Assembly: GCF_021462225.1 (NCBI RefSeq)
Contig: NC_061818.1
Location: forward strand, 22,809,806-22,873,805
Source of the DNA: Girardinichthys multiradiatus
Taxonomy: Eukaryota > Chordata > Actinopteri > Cyprinodontiformes > Goodeidae
Direction of reading: 5' to 3'
Length of the DNA stretch: 64,000 bases
This document shows, piece by piece, positions 37,349 through 48,600 of this stretch (position 1 is the first letter of the stretch; the number at the start of each line of letters is the position of its first letter). The notes under the pieces were generated by a model. It was not told the DNA's origin. It saw only the letters and a list, made by a program, of their open reading frames with translations, and searched no databases. The translations under genes were made by a program, and so were the position numbers.

Positions 37349-37939
37349 TGTGGAGATATATTATGTGTGTGCATTATTATTATTATGTTCATAACCAGTG
37401 TGGGAAATAAAATAAATGTATAACCTGTGTTAGTGGCCTGCAGAATTGTTATTGCACAAACTTGGCCTTGAGTGTGGTGAAGCAGAAAAATACTGAAGAA
37501 CTGTAAGCTCGGGAAAAGGATGTGAAAAGATTAACGGGCCAAGTACTCCCTTCTTATATCAGTAGATACGGGATGCAGCTGGGAGACAAGAACATGTCCT
37601 AATATGGTAGGCAGGAAAAGTTTGTAAGTGACTATATGTGAGAAAAAACTGTAAACAGGGCGCTGCCCATTTTCATGTGTGTTTTAATAAAAGCAATGAG
37701 CCCAGTGAGAAGTTCCGAAGTTATCCCGGTGTGTGGTCAGATCACATGAGAGCTTCCCTGGTCCAGGTACTTTTAATTTAATACAACGGTGTCTGAGTGT
37801 GTTATTTCAATGGGTGTGAATTCTTTCAGCTTACTGTGAATAAACGAACACACAGAAGACCTCTCGGAGGGGGTGCTTCAACACCCCAGACGCCTCTAAA
37901 AACTCTCCCACTGCGTTTGAGTATTTTCTAAGTTTGTCA
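37349..37939 (+). repeat. LTR of ERV-A family, copy 1
   Basis: It starts TGTGGAGATATATT and probably ends ...AAGTTTGTCA before TTGGTAATACA. An AATAAA lies near 37842. The start is fixed by the second copy, where a purine-rich AAAAGGGG tract directly precedes it, and by an inverted copy ending at 39313. The 3' border is inferred from the CA-then-TTGG layout typical of gamma-type retroviruses. Confidence 0.65.
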
Positions 37940-37970
37940 TTGGTAATACAATGACAAACTTAGAAAATAC
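37921..37970. repeat. Templated inverted insertion at LTR edge
   Basis: 37951-37970 is the exact reverse complement of 37921-37940, with the 10-base loop TGGTAATACA. The inverted arm is absent from the second 1.46-kb repeat, so it was added in this copy. It looks like a snap-back copying event at the LTR/primer-site boundary. Confidence 0.85.
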
Positions 37971-38879
37971 TAAGTCCCTTATTTGTAAGTACTTCCAAAT
38001 ATTTGCCCTTATTAGCAATCCATTCCTTCCAGAAAAGGGTGGTGTTTGTGCTATGTTTGGGTCACTGTTCCAGATTCTGAAGGATCAGCAACCAGAGGTC
38101 TGGATGGATTATTACCCTAGCACATTGGATAGCAAAGTATTCTGGAGTATACAATTTGTCCAATTGGTTTACAGCTACTTTTGGTAAAAGGAGGTCCTTC
38201 ATTGTTGCCATGACTTCCTTTGAAAGTCTTACTTGTGGATGTTTCACAGCGCTCTAATTGCCAGGTTGATAGCCACAGCTTTGTCCAGCAATGATCCTCT
38301 AAACCTTATCAGAAACAATGCCCTAACTACTGCCCTGACAGATGATTCTTGTCCTTCCAGCAGCTCGTCTGACTCTGACAACTTTGTTAACTTTGATGAT
38401 GATTTTGATGAATATTCCAATGTTTAGTCTCCATTTAATCACTTGATGACTTTCTTTTTCCTTTCTTTTGCCTCAATACTATATTAATAATTTATTCACT
38501 TGATTTTCATTCCATTTTTACTGTTTTCTCTGAAAATCCTTCTGCCATGTGGTAGCTACCTGCCTAATTGTTTGATGGGTGTTTTATACACTGAAGTTTG
38601 TAAGTTTCGTCTGACAGGATTATTGCTCACACAGAGGATAACGACTATGTCATTTATTTTATTATTCAATCTCATTATACGTTTTATATTCATTGTCATT
38701 CAATTACTTGTTTATTATTTTGTATGACATAATAACCATTTACAAGATTCGAGCCAAATTCATATTATATTATAATCTAAACCCTCTTGCTAATAAAAAA
38801 GCCTTAGCTAGAAGCAACTGGCCTCAAACAAAAAGACTGTAACCTGGAGAAATTCACAACACATTAGAATACATCACAC

Positions 38880-39313
38880 GGAGACAGCTGTATGTTGTTC
38901 AATTACCTGGGCCCAGGGGAAGAGCTCATGTAGGTAGGATACACCGAGACTTCTTCTGCCTTTCCTGACTGGGCTCATTTCTTTTATTAAAACACACACG
39001 AAAAATTGGCAGTGCCCTTGTTTACAATATTTTCTACACATAGTCACGTACACATTTTTCCGGCTGACCATATTTAGAAAGGCATTGTCCACCAGCTGCA
39101 TCCCGTATCTACTGATATAAGCAGGGAGTAACTCAGTCAGTTGTATTATCTCTAATTTTCACACACTCCTGCAGTTCTCAGTAATTTTCCACTTCACCTC
39201 TCCTGTGAGAAATACTTCTGCAGGCCACACAATGTCTTATACTAACACATGTTACACATTTTATTTCCCACACTGGTTATGAACATAGTAATAATGTACA
39301 CACATAATATATC
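38880..39313 (-). repeat. Inverted, diverged LTR of ERV-A family
   Basis: Read on the minus strand from 39313 it begins TGTGGAGATATATTATGTGT, followed by 'ttcataaccagtgtggg' and later 'ttttaataaaag'. It matches the LTR at 37349 with many substitutions and gaps. An older insertion of the same family. Confidence 0.8.
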
Positions 39314-40670
39314 TCCACATAAGTCATTAGTACATTTATAGTCAACATAACTTTACCAGTCTGCAAAATATTCTTATATTTAATTTTGACCTGCTGGCAT
39401 GTCCTTTTTGGTCCAGTCACATTTATGCTGTATTAATATTGAAGAGATGCACAACAGAAAAAGAGTAACAGAAATTAATGAACATACAAACTCGATCATA
39501 TTAATGAACTGGAGGCCTTTGTTCATGAGGATTGAGCTAAAATTCTTCAGGAACGCTACCAGAAGCTGGGGGCTGGCTAAGAATCACATTTGCAGCCAGT
39601 TTTAACAGCAACAGGATTCTCTACTACGTACTAAAGATGCTTGTCATGAAGGGGCTGAGTCACTTTTAGATTGCTTTAGTCATTAAAAAAAGCATTTTGG
39701 GTTTAATTTGGAGACACCACTTATAATATTGGTCATCCTGAAGTATTTATTTGTATTATTATTTTAGCAGTTTATTGCTAACAGCCGCTAGTTTATACAT
39801 GTAAACCTTACCTTACTGCTGCATATTTATCAACATTTACTTAATTTATTTTTCTATTTTAATACATTTTTATCATTATTGACAGGTGAGCAAAAATAAT
39901 GAGGTAAAAGTAAGAGCTGAGATAGGAGGAGTTTTTGTTCTATAGATCTATTTGTGAACAGAAACAGATAGGAAAATGTAGAATTAAGATTCAAAATGAA
40001 TGGAATTGAATTTCATATCTATCTATATAACAATAATACATTTTATCTGGTTAGTGCTTTTCAAAGATCTTGAAGACACTTTACAGGAATCAAACAAAAT
40101 TATAAGATCGAAACACTTAAGTGTCATCGTTTTTAACGGCCGAATTAACCCACATGCGGAAAAACACTCAGAGAACAGTAGAAACGGTTTGGAAGTTTAT
40201 TGCTAGAAATCAGGAACAATAATAAACACTTATGAACCAGTTTAAAGTACAGAACATATTAGTAAGGTCCTTTACAGGTAACATTCCAATAAAATTACAT
40301 AAATGGTTTTTAATAGGAAAAACCGGAGCACCCGGCGAAAACCCAAAGTGAAAGACTCCAAATATCAAAGGTAGGCTGGGATTTTTACCCTTGTTGTCCT
40401 GACCTAGAAAATATTATGCTAATAGGAGTTATTCCTGAAATTTGTTTGGTCTATGTTATCAAATGCCAGATCATTTCTACACATATACAAAGTTATTTTA
40501 GCTATTACTAAAATGTTAATGGTTTGTTTTGCAGAAGGATGCCAGATATTGTGCGTGTTTGTGGTCTGTAATCTACAGGGAAGAAGAAGATACTCTCTGC
40601 TTTCGGAAAACATTCCTAAAAGGTTTTGTGATTCCTGAAAAGAACCTTTGAACTGCAGATTTTGGGGGTT
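39314..40670. other. No gene seen; probable 3' UTR of minus-strand ORF
   Basis: No domain-bearing ORF. The TTTATT at about 40196 is an AATAAA on the minus strand, 0.47 kb after the stop of the 741-codon ORF, and may be its polyadenylation signal. Confidence 0.4.
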
Positions 40671-42896
40671 TTATGTTAAATAAATCTTTAAACATCTCAA
40701 TACAGCACTCTTAAAAGGACGGCCATCTTCTGATACCATAGCCTTCAACACCGCTTCAGTGGAGCCAAACTCGTTTTTTAGATCTTTGGTGATGTCTCTA
40801 ACAAGTTGTTTAGCGTTTTCATTGTATATATTGACAGTAAAGTCTTTTTCTACATCATCCACTCCTGACAGATAACACAGGATCTTTCCCATTTCTTTGG
40901 ACCTAAGGGGCCCGCCATTTTTCTTTGAACAGTCTAAAACTGCACCCATTACAAAAAATGCCAGACCTTCCTCTAGTTCTGTGTTCTCAGACACGTCACT
41001 TTCAATCAGCTCCTGATTTGACATGTTAGTTTGAACTTCATCATTACAACTGGAATAAATATTCCCTGATTCTGTAAACCTGGTTGACATCTTTTTGAGA
41101 AATCTTTCACGTGTCACAATCAAGGAATCAGTGTGAGATGTTAAAGAGACTTGGCCTGCTTCATCAGATTTAGACTGGTCTGCGAATTCACTTGAAATAT
41201 TTGGTTTACTGTCTTTTTCATTTTGTGCCTCACAGGGCTCTGGAGACATTATTTGGGTCGATGTGACATATATTTGTTTAACCAGATCGTCGATCTCTGA
41301 CAGCACGCTGGAAACTTTATCCTCTTCACCTATTTGATAGGTTTCCCGATTTTTTATCCACAGAAAGATGCTTTGGAGAAATGTCCTTACCTCGTCTTCT
41401 GCTCTGGCATAGAAGACTTCAGGGCAAACTTGTATCTGGCCAGAAGCGTCCCTTACTTTCTTGCTAGAGAGGACAGAATCTGAAAGATATTTTCCTTCTG
41501 GAGGAACAGGAATTTGAAAATAATGGCTCCTCATGATTTGAGCGTATAATTTATCAGTCAGTTCCTTTACAAACTGTTTGATCTTGTCATTTAGAAATTG
41601 GTTCCCTGTAGATTCTGCACACAGGCTGTCAATCTGAGGTTTGATAGACTGAAAATCCAGTTTAGGAATGTGGTCTGTCTCTGTGTAGTCTCGATGTTTT
41701 GGGCTTTCCTCATCTGATGAATACTCAGGAACGCATCCAGGAAACATGAAGCACATGAGTCTGTTTGATCTACCTGGGTCATGTTTCAGTTTGACCACCT
41801 TTGTGTCACTTGAATCCAATGATTTCTCCAATGAAGACACCATACTGCTGAACCGCTGCTTGGCAAAGCTGGAAAATTCTGGTTTGCTGGTTATTTGTTG
41901 TCTTCCAGCTGGAGCGGTTTTGAGCTTTGATGAAAATAGGCTTCTGATATCACCAACAATATTTTTCAAGTTAAAATGTGGCGTGCATGAACTTTTCTCA
42001 TCTTTCTGTCTAACTGAACCTTCGGATTTGCAGAAATGAAGGTCCTCAATGATAGTTTGGCTAATTGCTTCTGCCACTTGAATTGTTTTGAAAGGATCTA
42101 CTGACGGGCAAAATTCTGTAACATCGTCTGCTGTTTTGGCATCGTATAAATTATCTGAATCATCTATTATTTCTGTAATTCCCTCACCAACCAAGGCCAG
42201 AAAAAAGGGAGATGTTACAACTGCAGAAACACTTTCCTCTGGACGTTCAAATGCAATCTTTGGTTTTGGTGGAGGCAGATTTAAGGCCTCCTTTTTCTTC
42301 ATGAATCTGCTCCAGTATCTGTCAACACAACTTGAGCTGGCTCTGTTAAGATGTTTTCGGAAAAATGTAACTGTGTTGGAAACCATTTTGTTGAGATTTC
42401 TTAGGTTGGAAAAGCGGCCACTCACATACACGGCAGGTTCCACGGGATAAACGGGGGTCCTTCTGATCACATTTGCAATAGAAGTTACTTTTCGAGAGAC
42501 CTCCTCTTCCATCAATGAGTTTAACTCCTTCCCACTGTGACATATTTCTGGTGAAACCTGGAGAACGTTGGCCATTTCTGCTGTAATCAAACTGTTTAAA
42601 TGCACACTGATTATTTTATCAGTCATTGCATAGGCCTCGACATTCTCTTCAATCATTGGAATCAGGATTTTCAATGAATTTTCCACACATTGCTGAAAAA
42701 TGTCGCTAAGTATGTCAGCCAGAACCCCTGTAATATGTGAATCCTTCAGACCTTGTGAAAGCAAGGTCCACTGTGCCGGTGATAAAGTCTTCAAACGAGG
42801 CAATATTATGTCCTCCACGTTGTCAATTGAGATGGAGATATTTCTCTTCCTTAGTCCACTTGACTGAAACATTTTAAAAAGCTTTTTTGGATCCAA
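40671..42896 (-). CDS. Unrecognised 741-codon intronless ORF
   Basis: A single open frame from ATG (42894-42896) to TAA. I do not recognise the protein. It is mainly alpha-helical in character, with no signal peptide, membrane span or zinc-binding Cys/His cluster. It contains repeated hydrophobic-acidic helices (for example VEDIILPRLKTLSPAQW, LADILSDIFQQCVENSL, EIDDLVKQIYV), basic patches (RKHLNRASSSCVDRYW, FMKKKEA) and Ser-rich linkers near residues 350-420 and 560-620. The C-terminus folds again (LRCLKIYL). It has no similarity to reverse transcriptase, transposase or retroviral proteins by eye. Codon use and length argue for a real gene. It could be an intact retrocopy, or one of a lineage-specific fish family. 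It stands between retroviral fragments and inside the two 1.46-kb direct repeats. Confidence 0.75.
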   Translation of the reverse strand: MDPKKLFKMFQSSGLRKRNISISIDNVEDIILPRLKTLSPAQWTLLSQGLKDSHITGVLADILSDIFQQCVENSLKILIPMIEENVEAYAMTDKIISVHLNSLITAEMANVLQVSPEICHSGKELNSLMEEEVSRKVTSIANVIRRTPVYPVEPAVYVSGRFSNLRNLNKMVSNTVTFFRKHLNRASSSCVDRYWSRFMKKKEALNLPPPKPKIAFERPEESVSAVVTSPFFLALVGEGITEIIDDSDNLYDAKTADDVTEFCPSVDPFKTIQVAEAISQTIIEDLHFCKSEGSVRQKDEKSSCTPHFNLKNIVGDIRSLFSSKLKTAPAGRQQITSKPEFSSFAKQRFSSMVSSLEKSLDSSDTKVVKLKHDPGRSNRLMCFMFPGCVPEYSSDEESPKHRDYTETDHIPKLDFQSIKPQIDSLCAESTGNQFLNDKIKQFVKELTDKLYAQIMRSHYFQIPVPPEGKYLSDSVLSSKKVRDASGQIQVCPEVFYARAEDEVRTFLQSIFLWIKNRETYQIGEEDKVSSVLSEIDDLVKQIYVTSTQIMSPEPCEAQNEKDSKPNISSEFADQSKSDEAGQVSLTSHTDSLIVTRERFLKKMSTRFTESGNIYSSCNDEVQTNMSNQELIESDVSENTELEEGLAFFVMGAVLDCSKKNGGPLRSKEMGKILCYLSGVDDVEKDFTVNIYNENAKQLVRDITKDLKNEFGSTEAVLKAMVSEDGRPFKSAVLRCLKIYLT

Positions 42897-42929
42897 AACT
42901 CAAAAAGGACGATCTGCTTTGCTACTCTT

Positions 42930-43131
42930 CTTGAAGTGACGTGTTTTCAGAATGACAAGAGATTTAACATAGAGTGCCTCTGATGCGTCACAATCCGTTA
43001 CGTCACAAGACGCGTGCGTATTAGACATGATTGGTGAGCGAATTCCCTCGAGAGAACATCCCACAGAAGATCAAAGCGTCAGCTGTCACGTGCTCCACAT
43101 AGCTCTGTAGCCTTAGAAACCTCCCGGAAGT
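42930..43131 (-). promoter_or_regulatory. Likely promoter of the 741-codon ORF
   Basis: Just upstream of the start codon lie TGACGTG (42937-42943), TGCGTCA (42984-42990) and TTACGTCA (42998-43005), all CRE/ATF-like. A CACGTG E-box (43087-43092) and an ETS-type CCGGAAGT (43124-43131) follow. The area is CpG-richer than its surroundings. Such a cluster fits a TATA-less promoter and could fire in both directions. CRE-rich proximal promoters are common in germ-cell genes, which is only a hint here. Confidence 0.55.
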
Positions 43132-43929
43132 AGTTGACCGCCAACTAGGCTGAATCTTAACAAAAGTTGTAATTTGGGGTTATTTGTGATTAGCTAGTTA
43201 CTTAAGTAGCTCGTTAGTCTTCATAAGTAATCTATAAACAATTCTCCATGTTGTAGAATGAAACTGACAGGTTAAAGTTAGCCTACCTGCTAAAGTTCTC
43301 CGTATAGAGCTCCAGCTGTCATCTCCTCTCAGTTAGTTAATTGGTCTGATTCGCTCCGGAGTCGTTCGGAGAGGCGTCCCGATCTTCGTCCGTTCTGCCG
43401 GGATGTAGGAGTTGAATTCACCACCACATGTAGCATCTGGAGGTCATAGTTTAAAAAGACTCTTGTAAGCTGTTTGCGGGTTGGTGGCTGCTGTGTCCAG
43501 ATGCGTTTCTCCATCAGCAGCTGTTCATCAGGGGCTTCAGTGGTCTGCAGGCTCACCATCCGTGCTTTAAAAGATTGGATTGTATTTCTACAAAGCGTTT
43601 TGTAGCCACAGGTATGATAGCTGCATGCATGCTTCATTAAAATCCACCTGCTGGTAGATTATTGACATTGAAGTCTAAAGTGATTAAATAAATTTGTTAT
43701 ATCAGCAAACTTCAGCAAAGCCTCTTTTAGCAGCTCCTGGACATCATATGCAACAGTTTCCAGGTGGTTTTACTGATCTATATGGTGTTTACTTCAGTGA
43801 TAAACCTCAGTCAGTTCTATACAAAACACTTTTTACGTTAAGCAGCTACTGAAGCACTCATGTTTGAATAATAACTATGTTCTGCTGTAGCATCTTTTAA
43901 TAATGGATTTTTCTTCTAATTAAAAATGG
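43132..43929. other. No supported gene
   Basis: The minus-strand ORF at 43329-43637 (102 codons) shows no domain. It could be part of a 5' exon or non-coding transcript from the same promoter region, but no splice link could be shown. Confidence 0.35.
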
Positions 43930-44640
43930 TGACAGACTGACTGGCTGCAGGACCATGGACAGTGACACCAGCACCACAGTGGACTGGAAAGCTGCTTACA
44001 GTGGCAAGAACAAGTAATCAACTTTTTCATGTTCACTTTTCCACCATGAAAACACCATCTCCATGGAGATGCAACATCATGCTTTATTTCAGCTTGGAAA
44101 AGGTAGATGGAGCATCCTAGATGAAACCTGTTAGAGGCTGCAGGCGGAGGTTCACCTTCCAGCAGGACAACGACCCTAAACATACATCTAGAGATACGAT
44201 GGAATGATTTAGGTCATAGCATATCCATGTGTTAGCATGGCCCAGTCAAAGTCCAGGCCTAAATACAAGTCGAAATATGTGGCAAAACTTGAGAACTGAT
44301 CTTCAGAGACAATCTCAATCCAGTCTGACTGAGCTTGAGCTATTTTGCAAAGAAGAACGAGCGAAAATGTTCAAAAAATATATATAGATGGTTAAAGCTG
44401 CTGGAACTGCAGAGAAAGGTGGCTCTACATAGTATTGACTAGGGAGTAGGGTTGAATATAAATGCATGCAACACTTTTCAGATTGTTTTGTTAAAAATTG
44501 TTATGAGTTTCCTTCTACTTCATAATTTTAAATGATTTTGTGTTGGTCTGTCACATGAAATGCCATTAAATGTTTGTGGTTGAAACTGACACAATATAAA
44601 GGGGTGTGAATAGATTTGCAAGACACAGTTTTTCCTGTAC
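43930..44640 (+). mobile_element. Decayed Tc1-like transposon
   Basis: On the + strand 'ttccagcaggacaacgaccc' encodes FQQDNDPKHT, the second catalytic Asp region of Tc1 transposases. The SPVQSxxLN-like region and a C-terminal helix segment follow in broken frames. The 3' end 'ggtgtgaatagatttgcaagacac' resembles a Tc1 terminal repeat also seen near 870-890. Confidence 0.75.
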
Positions 44641-44689
44641 CTTACACTATGTTTTGTAGGTATAGTCCTATGTTCACTCAGGAATCTAT

Positions 44690-45420
44690 ACACTAACTAG
44701 CTACTTTATTGTGTCCGCTTTTAAAGCTCCAGGCGGGACTCCTTTCTGCTATCAGAACTACCTTAATTCTTCATGGTATAGATTGAACAGAAATGTTGCT
44801 TCATATTGCCACAATAGGATTACACATTTGCTGCAGATTTACATCCATACTGAAAATGTTCTGCTCCAACACGTGAAAAGCAGGTGCTCAGTTAGATTGA
44901 GATCTGGTGACTGTAGAGGCCAATGGAGCAAAGTGAACTCATTGCCATGTTCAAGAAACCAGCTTGAGATGACTTGTGACACCTTTTATTATCCTGCTGG
45001 AAGTAGGCCCAAAGTGTGCCAGGAACCCCCCCCCCATACACACACCATTATATCACCACCACCAGCCTGACTTGTTGATGCCATGCAGGATGAATCCATA
45101 CCTTCATGTTATTCATTCCAAATTCTGACCCAACCATCTGAATGTTGAGGCTTAAACAGACTCTCATCTGTCTAGGCAACTTTTTAACCCCTAATTATCC
45201 AGTTTTGGTGAGCCTGTGGATTCTTGGCTCAGTTTATGGTTCTTAGCTGACAAATGTGGCAACTGGTGGAGCCTTTTGCTGCCATTGTTTTTTTAAATTA
45301 CTGTTGCCTTTCCATTATCTCAAACCAGTCTGTCCTTTCTCCTCTGACATCAACAAGACATTTTTGTTGCCTCAAGCTCCTCAATACTCATACAACTCAT
45401 CAGCAGAACATTGCTCCTAC
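44690..45420 (-). mobile_element. Decayed Tc1-like transposon, different family
   Basis: It begins 'cactaactagctactttatt', a common fish Tc1-like terminal sequence. It continues as antisense transposase ('gattgagatctggtgactgtagaggcc', 'ccaccaccagcctgac'), with all frames broken. It contains a C-run and CA-run at about 45027-45046. Confidence 0.65.
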
Positions 45421-45846
45421 AAAACCGACACCTCTCTGCAACCACAGCAATCGTATTTTCCTCAAAATGAGCCTACCACCGTGCTGGTAGAAGGTGTATT
45501 GTCATTAAAATCATTTTATGTGTATGTAATCTCACATTTTTCATACTATATTTCTTGGATTGGAAAATAATACTTAAAAAAAGTATTGTTATTTCCCAAA
45601 GACTATTGTCTAAGTAGCCAAATATTCAGTAAAACCTCTTTTGCTAGATGTAGGATAGAAAAAAACGTCATGAATACCAGTTTGCTCTATCAATCAAATA
45701 GCTTTTGATAATGGGCTTTCATTTTAATGATGCTTAAATAGCTTTTTTGTATTTTTCTACCATTAAAATATGTTTAAAATGGTCAATAACTTTACTATGG
45801 CATGTTGTAGTGCCATCAAACTCATAGCACACATAGAGCACATTAT
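45421..45846. other. No gene seen
   Basis: AT-rich sequence with no feature recognised. Confidence 0.4.
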
Positions 45847-46109
45847 CTTGATCATACTACAACTCTTATTTTCGGACAATGTGCCACAGATATTGCACAT
45901 ATTCTCCATGTAACATTATGTTTTGTTTTTTTTTAGGTATTATTATCCACAAAGACAATGTTAGAGTGACATAGGGCGACATAAACATCATCACATCTAC
46001 TCCATATCACGTTGTTTACACTGCAACAACTTTTAAACAACTCACAAAGTTGTGACAAAAAGTTTATTTAAGCACCTTTTCCCAAAATAAGAGTTGTAGT
46101 ATGATCAAG
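45847..46109. mobile_element. 263-bp MITE with 26-bp perfect terminal repeats
   Basis: The terminal arm at 45847-45872 begins CTTGATCATACTACAACTC, and its exact reverse complement closes the element at 46084-46109. The interior is AT-rich and non-coding. The target-site duplication is not clear, so the superfamily cannot be assigned. Confidence 0.85.
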
Positions 46110-46212
46110 TATGATCATACGGTGATACCGTGACGAAAGTCACTTTATATGACAAGTTTACCCACAAAATTGTTGGAGGTAAAAGTTACATTTTGAGGGG
46201 CTATGACTTCAG

Positions 46213-46780
46213 GTGTGGGAAATAAAATAAATGTATAACCTGTGTTAGTGGCCTGCAGAATTGTTATTGCACAAACTTGGCCTTGAGTGTGGTGAAGCAG
46301 AAAAATACTGAAGAACTGTAAGCTCGGGAAAAGGATGTGAAAAGATTAACGGGCCAAGTACTCCCTTCTTATATCAGTAGATACGGGATGCAGCTGGGAG
46401 ACAAGAACATGTCCTAATATGGTAGGCAGGAAAAGTTTGTAAGTGACTATATGTGAGAAAAAACTGTAAACAGGGCGCTGCCCATTTTCATGTGTGTTTT
46501 AATAAAAGCAATGAGCCCAGTGAGAAGTTCCGAAGTCGTCCCGGTGTGTGGTCAGATCACATGAGAGCTTCCCTGGTCCAGGTACTTTTAATTTAATACA
46601 ACGGTGTCTGAGTGTGTTATTTCAATGGGTGTGAATTCAGGTGTGGGAAATAAAATAAATGTATAACCTGTGCTAGTGGCCTGCAGAATTGTTATTGCAC
46701 AAACTTGGCCTTGAGTGTGGTGAAGCAGAAAAATACTGAAGAACTGTAAGCTCGGGAAAAGGATGTGAAAAGATTAACGG
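46213..46780 (+). repeat. Two partial ERV-A LTRs in tandem
   Basis: 46213-46640 matches the LTR from 'tgtgggaaataaaat' (about 47 bases inside its start) to 'gggtgtgaattc'. It is followed at once by a second partial copy (46641-46780) starting at the same point and ending at 'agattaacgg'. The joint 'ttcagg' occurs before both copies, suggesting a microhomology-mediated tandem duplication. This may be what remains of the 5' LTR of ERV-A. Confidence 0.8.
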
Positions 46781-47330
46781 TTGTCTATGGTAAAACAAAA
46801 AGATTTTAACAGACGTTTAGACTTTTTCCAGTCAGGTTCAAAATGATCGAATTACACTCAAACTTAACATAAGATGAAATGAACCTTAACAGAATTACTG
46901 GACTGGACTGAAATAGAGAAAACTTGAGTTAGTTGAAACAAACTTTAGTTACTTGAACTAAATACAAAGCTGACTGAAACTGTACAGTGTATCTATAAAA
47001 CTGGGTAAGATAAACTAAGATTATAAAATATAATATGCCCTTCATTTTTTGTGTTCATCAGTGAGTGAGTTTTTATTTTTAATTTTTAATAAGAACTAAA
47101 CCAAGCACTATTTAAATTAATAGCAACTACCTAAAATAGTGTTCTCCTTTTTAAATGTAATAAGGACAGCGGCTACAGTGACACATTGGGAAGACCCATG
47201 TGTCAAAGGGGGAATATGTCACATCTGGTAAAGCATTAATCCTACACTATAAATTTTTCTGACTATGCAAAAAATTTTTGCAAATCATGCATAATTTGTT
47301 GCAAACACAGGGGAAGAAGTATTGCCTAGT
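46781..47330. other. ERV-A interior, no readable ORF
   Basis: Between LTR debris and the first integrase-like fragment. No frame is preserved. Confidence 0.4.
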
Positions 47331-47332
47331 GG

Positions 47333-47760
47333 TAATAGATTAACCTAGTTACACATTTCTTCCCCACATATGGTATCCCACAGATTATAAGGTCAGATAA
47401 TGGAACTCATTTTGTAAATAAACTAATAGAACTAAGTTCTAAAGCATTAGGGGTTCAAGATTAAGGAAAACAATGGAAGAAACAGGGATGCCATGACCCG
47501 AATGCCTGTCCCTGGTTAATTATGGATGAGAATAACTCCAAATCAAACTGGTCTTACTCCATTTGCCACCTACTGTACATCATTGTATAACTCCACCCAC
47601 TACATTCTGAGTCTGAGATCACGTGACACCAAGTCGCTGATGTAAATTCGTATTCTCAAAGAAATAGTACATGGCAGACCGTTTTCTCTGCCCTCTGACA
47701 TGAATGAAATAGAGAAAGCACAACAGGAGTGGGACAGCTGTTTAAAAAGCCATATCAAAA
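47333..47760 (+). pseudogene. ERV-A integrase core fragment
   Basis: One frame reads THFFPTYGIPQIIRSDNG and then THFVNK, the region of the second catalytic Asp of retroviral integrase. A stop follows, with decayed sequence that may hold the rest of the core. Its position upstream of gag/protease fragments is wrong for a single provirus, so it comes from another copy or a rearrangement. Confidence 0.75.
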
Positions 47761-47869
47761 GGAGTTCCTGTTGACATGTGTCAAAAGATGAAAAATAATC
47801 CTGATTTGCAGGGAACAGACTTCACAAAGTGGGAAAAACATTTAATTCACCTTTTACATACAGCTCAGG

Positions 47870-48600
47870 AGGCAGAGAAAAAGAAAAGAGGAGAAAGAGC
47901 AGCTACAGAATCAGCTCCTTAAATTGCAGCTGCAAGAGGCCAAAGAGAAAATTAAATAAGAGAAAAATCATATAACGGAAAATGTAATGTTAGCTGCAGC
48001 TCAACCTGTTCCTCCAGCAGCACACACCCCTATGTCTATGACTGATCAGTGGCAAGGAGGGGGGTTACTCCCTCCTGCACCCTATCCATTTTAATAATTA
48101 CAGGTACAGTGTCCCGGGTCGTGGAGGCGGATGGCATGTTGGTGGTCGGCTGGTCGTGGTGTATGGTGTGGAGCACCCAGAGGAAAGGGTGGAGCCAGCA
48201 GGGCACTGGGAGATGTGTGCTACAACTGTGCGGCGTGGGCACAGCAGATCCCATGTTGCCTGCAAAGGTGGGAGAGAACTGTCTGAATTTTTTCTAGTGG
48301 ACACTGGAGCTACTTATTCCACCATAACACAGCAACCTCCTAAACCACTGCTCTCTACTAAGACTGTTTCTGTGATGGGCTTCTCAGGGGCTGCATAAAT
48401 TCTTCCTGTTCAGATTGGGACTCAGAGAGTAACTCACACTTTTGTGTGTTCACCCAGCACACCTGCTAATTTGCTGGACAGAGACTTATTAGTGAAGCTG
48501 GGAGCATCAGTGTTGTGTGGTACTGATGGGTTAACAATAACTTTTCCAGATAGTTCCTCTTTGGCATGTGGACAAATGCTTCAGCATGGAGAATATTTTT
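47870..48600 (+). pseudogene. ERV-A gag end and protease fragment
   Basis: A Lys/Glu-rich coiled-coil remnant (about 47880-47960) and a Gly/Arg-rich stretch precede a broken CCHC knuckle (about 48218-48262). Next comes a retropepsin-like segment with FLVDTGATYSTI (active-site DTG) and NLLDRDLL. A stop at about 48398 and frame changes separate the pieces. It would encode the capsid tail and maturation protease in an intact virus. Inactive. Confidence 0.8.

Larger units (their letters stand above)
37349..38838 (+). repeat. 1.46-kb direct repeat, copy 1 (LTR plus env-like segment)
   Basis: Nearly identical to 59019-60481: only a few substitutions, a 4-bp length difference near 37400 and a 23-bp insertion at about 37951-37973 were seen. 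The first 590 bp look like an LTR. After it, 38020-38060 encodes EKGGVCAMFG, like the segment around the CX6CC motif of gamma-type env TM, and 38340-38427 encodes an acidic Ser/Asp-rich C-terminus. Direct repeats of this identity 20 kb apart imply recent duplication or gene conversion. Confidence 0.85.

Noticed and set aside
38062..38247. Minus-strand ORF repeated at 59705-59890 as a transposase
   Set aside because: It does not contain Tc1 catalytic motifs; it repeats because the 1.46-kb block repeats.
40671..42896. 741-codon ORF as a retroviral or transposon protein
   Set aside because: No RT, integrase, DDE, gag or env motifs are visible, and it lies antisense to the surrounding ERVs.
43329..43637. 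102-codon ORF on minus strand near the promoter region
   Set aside because: No recognised domain or start context; more likely part of a non-coding exon or chance.
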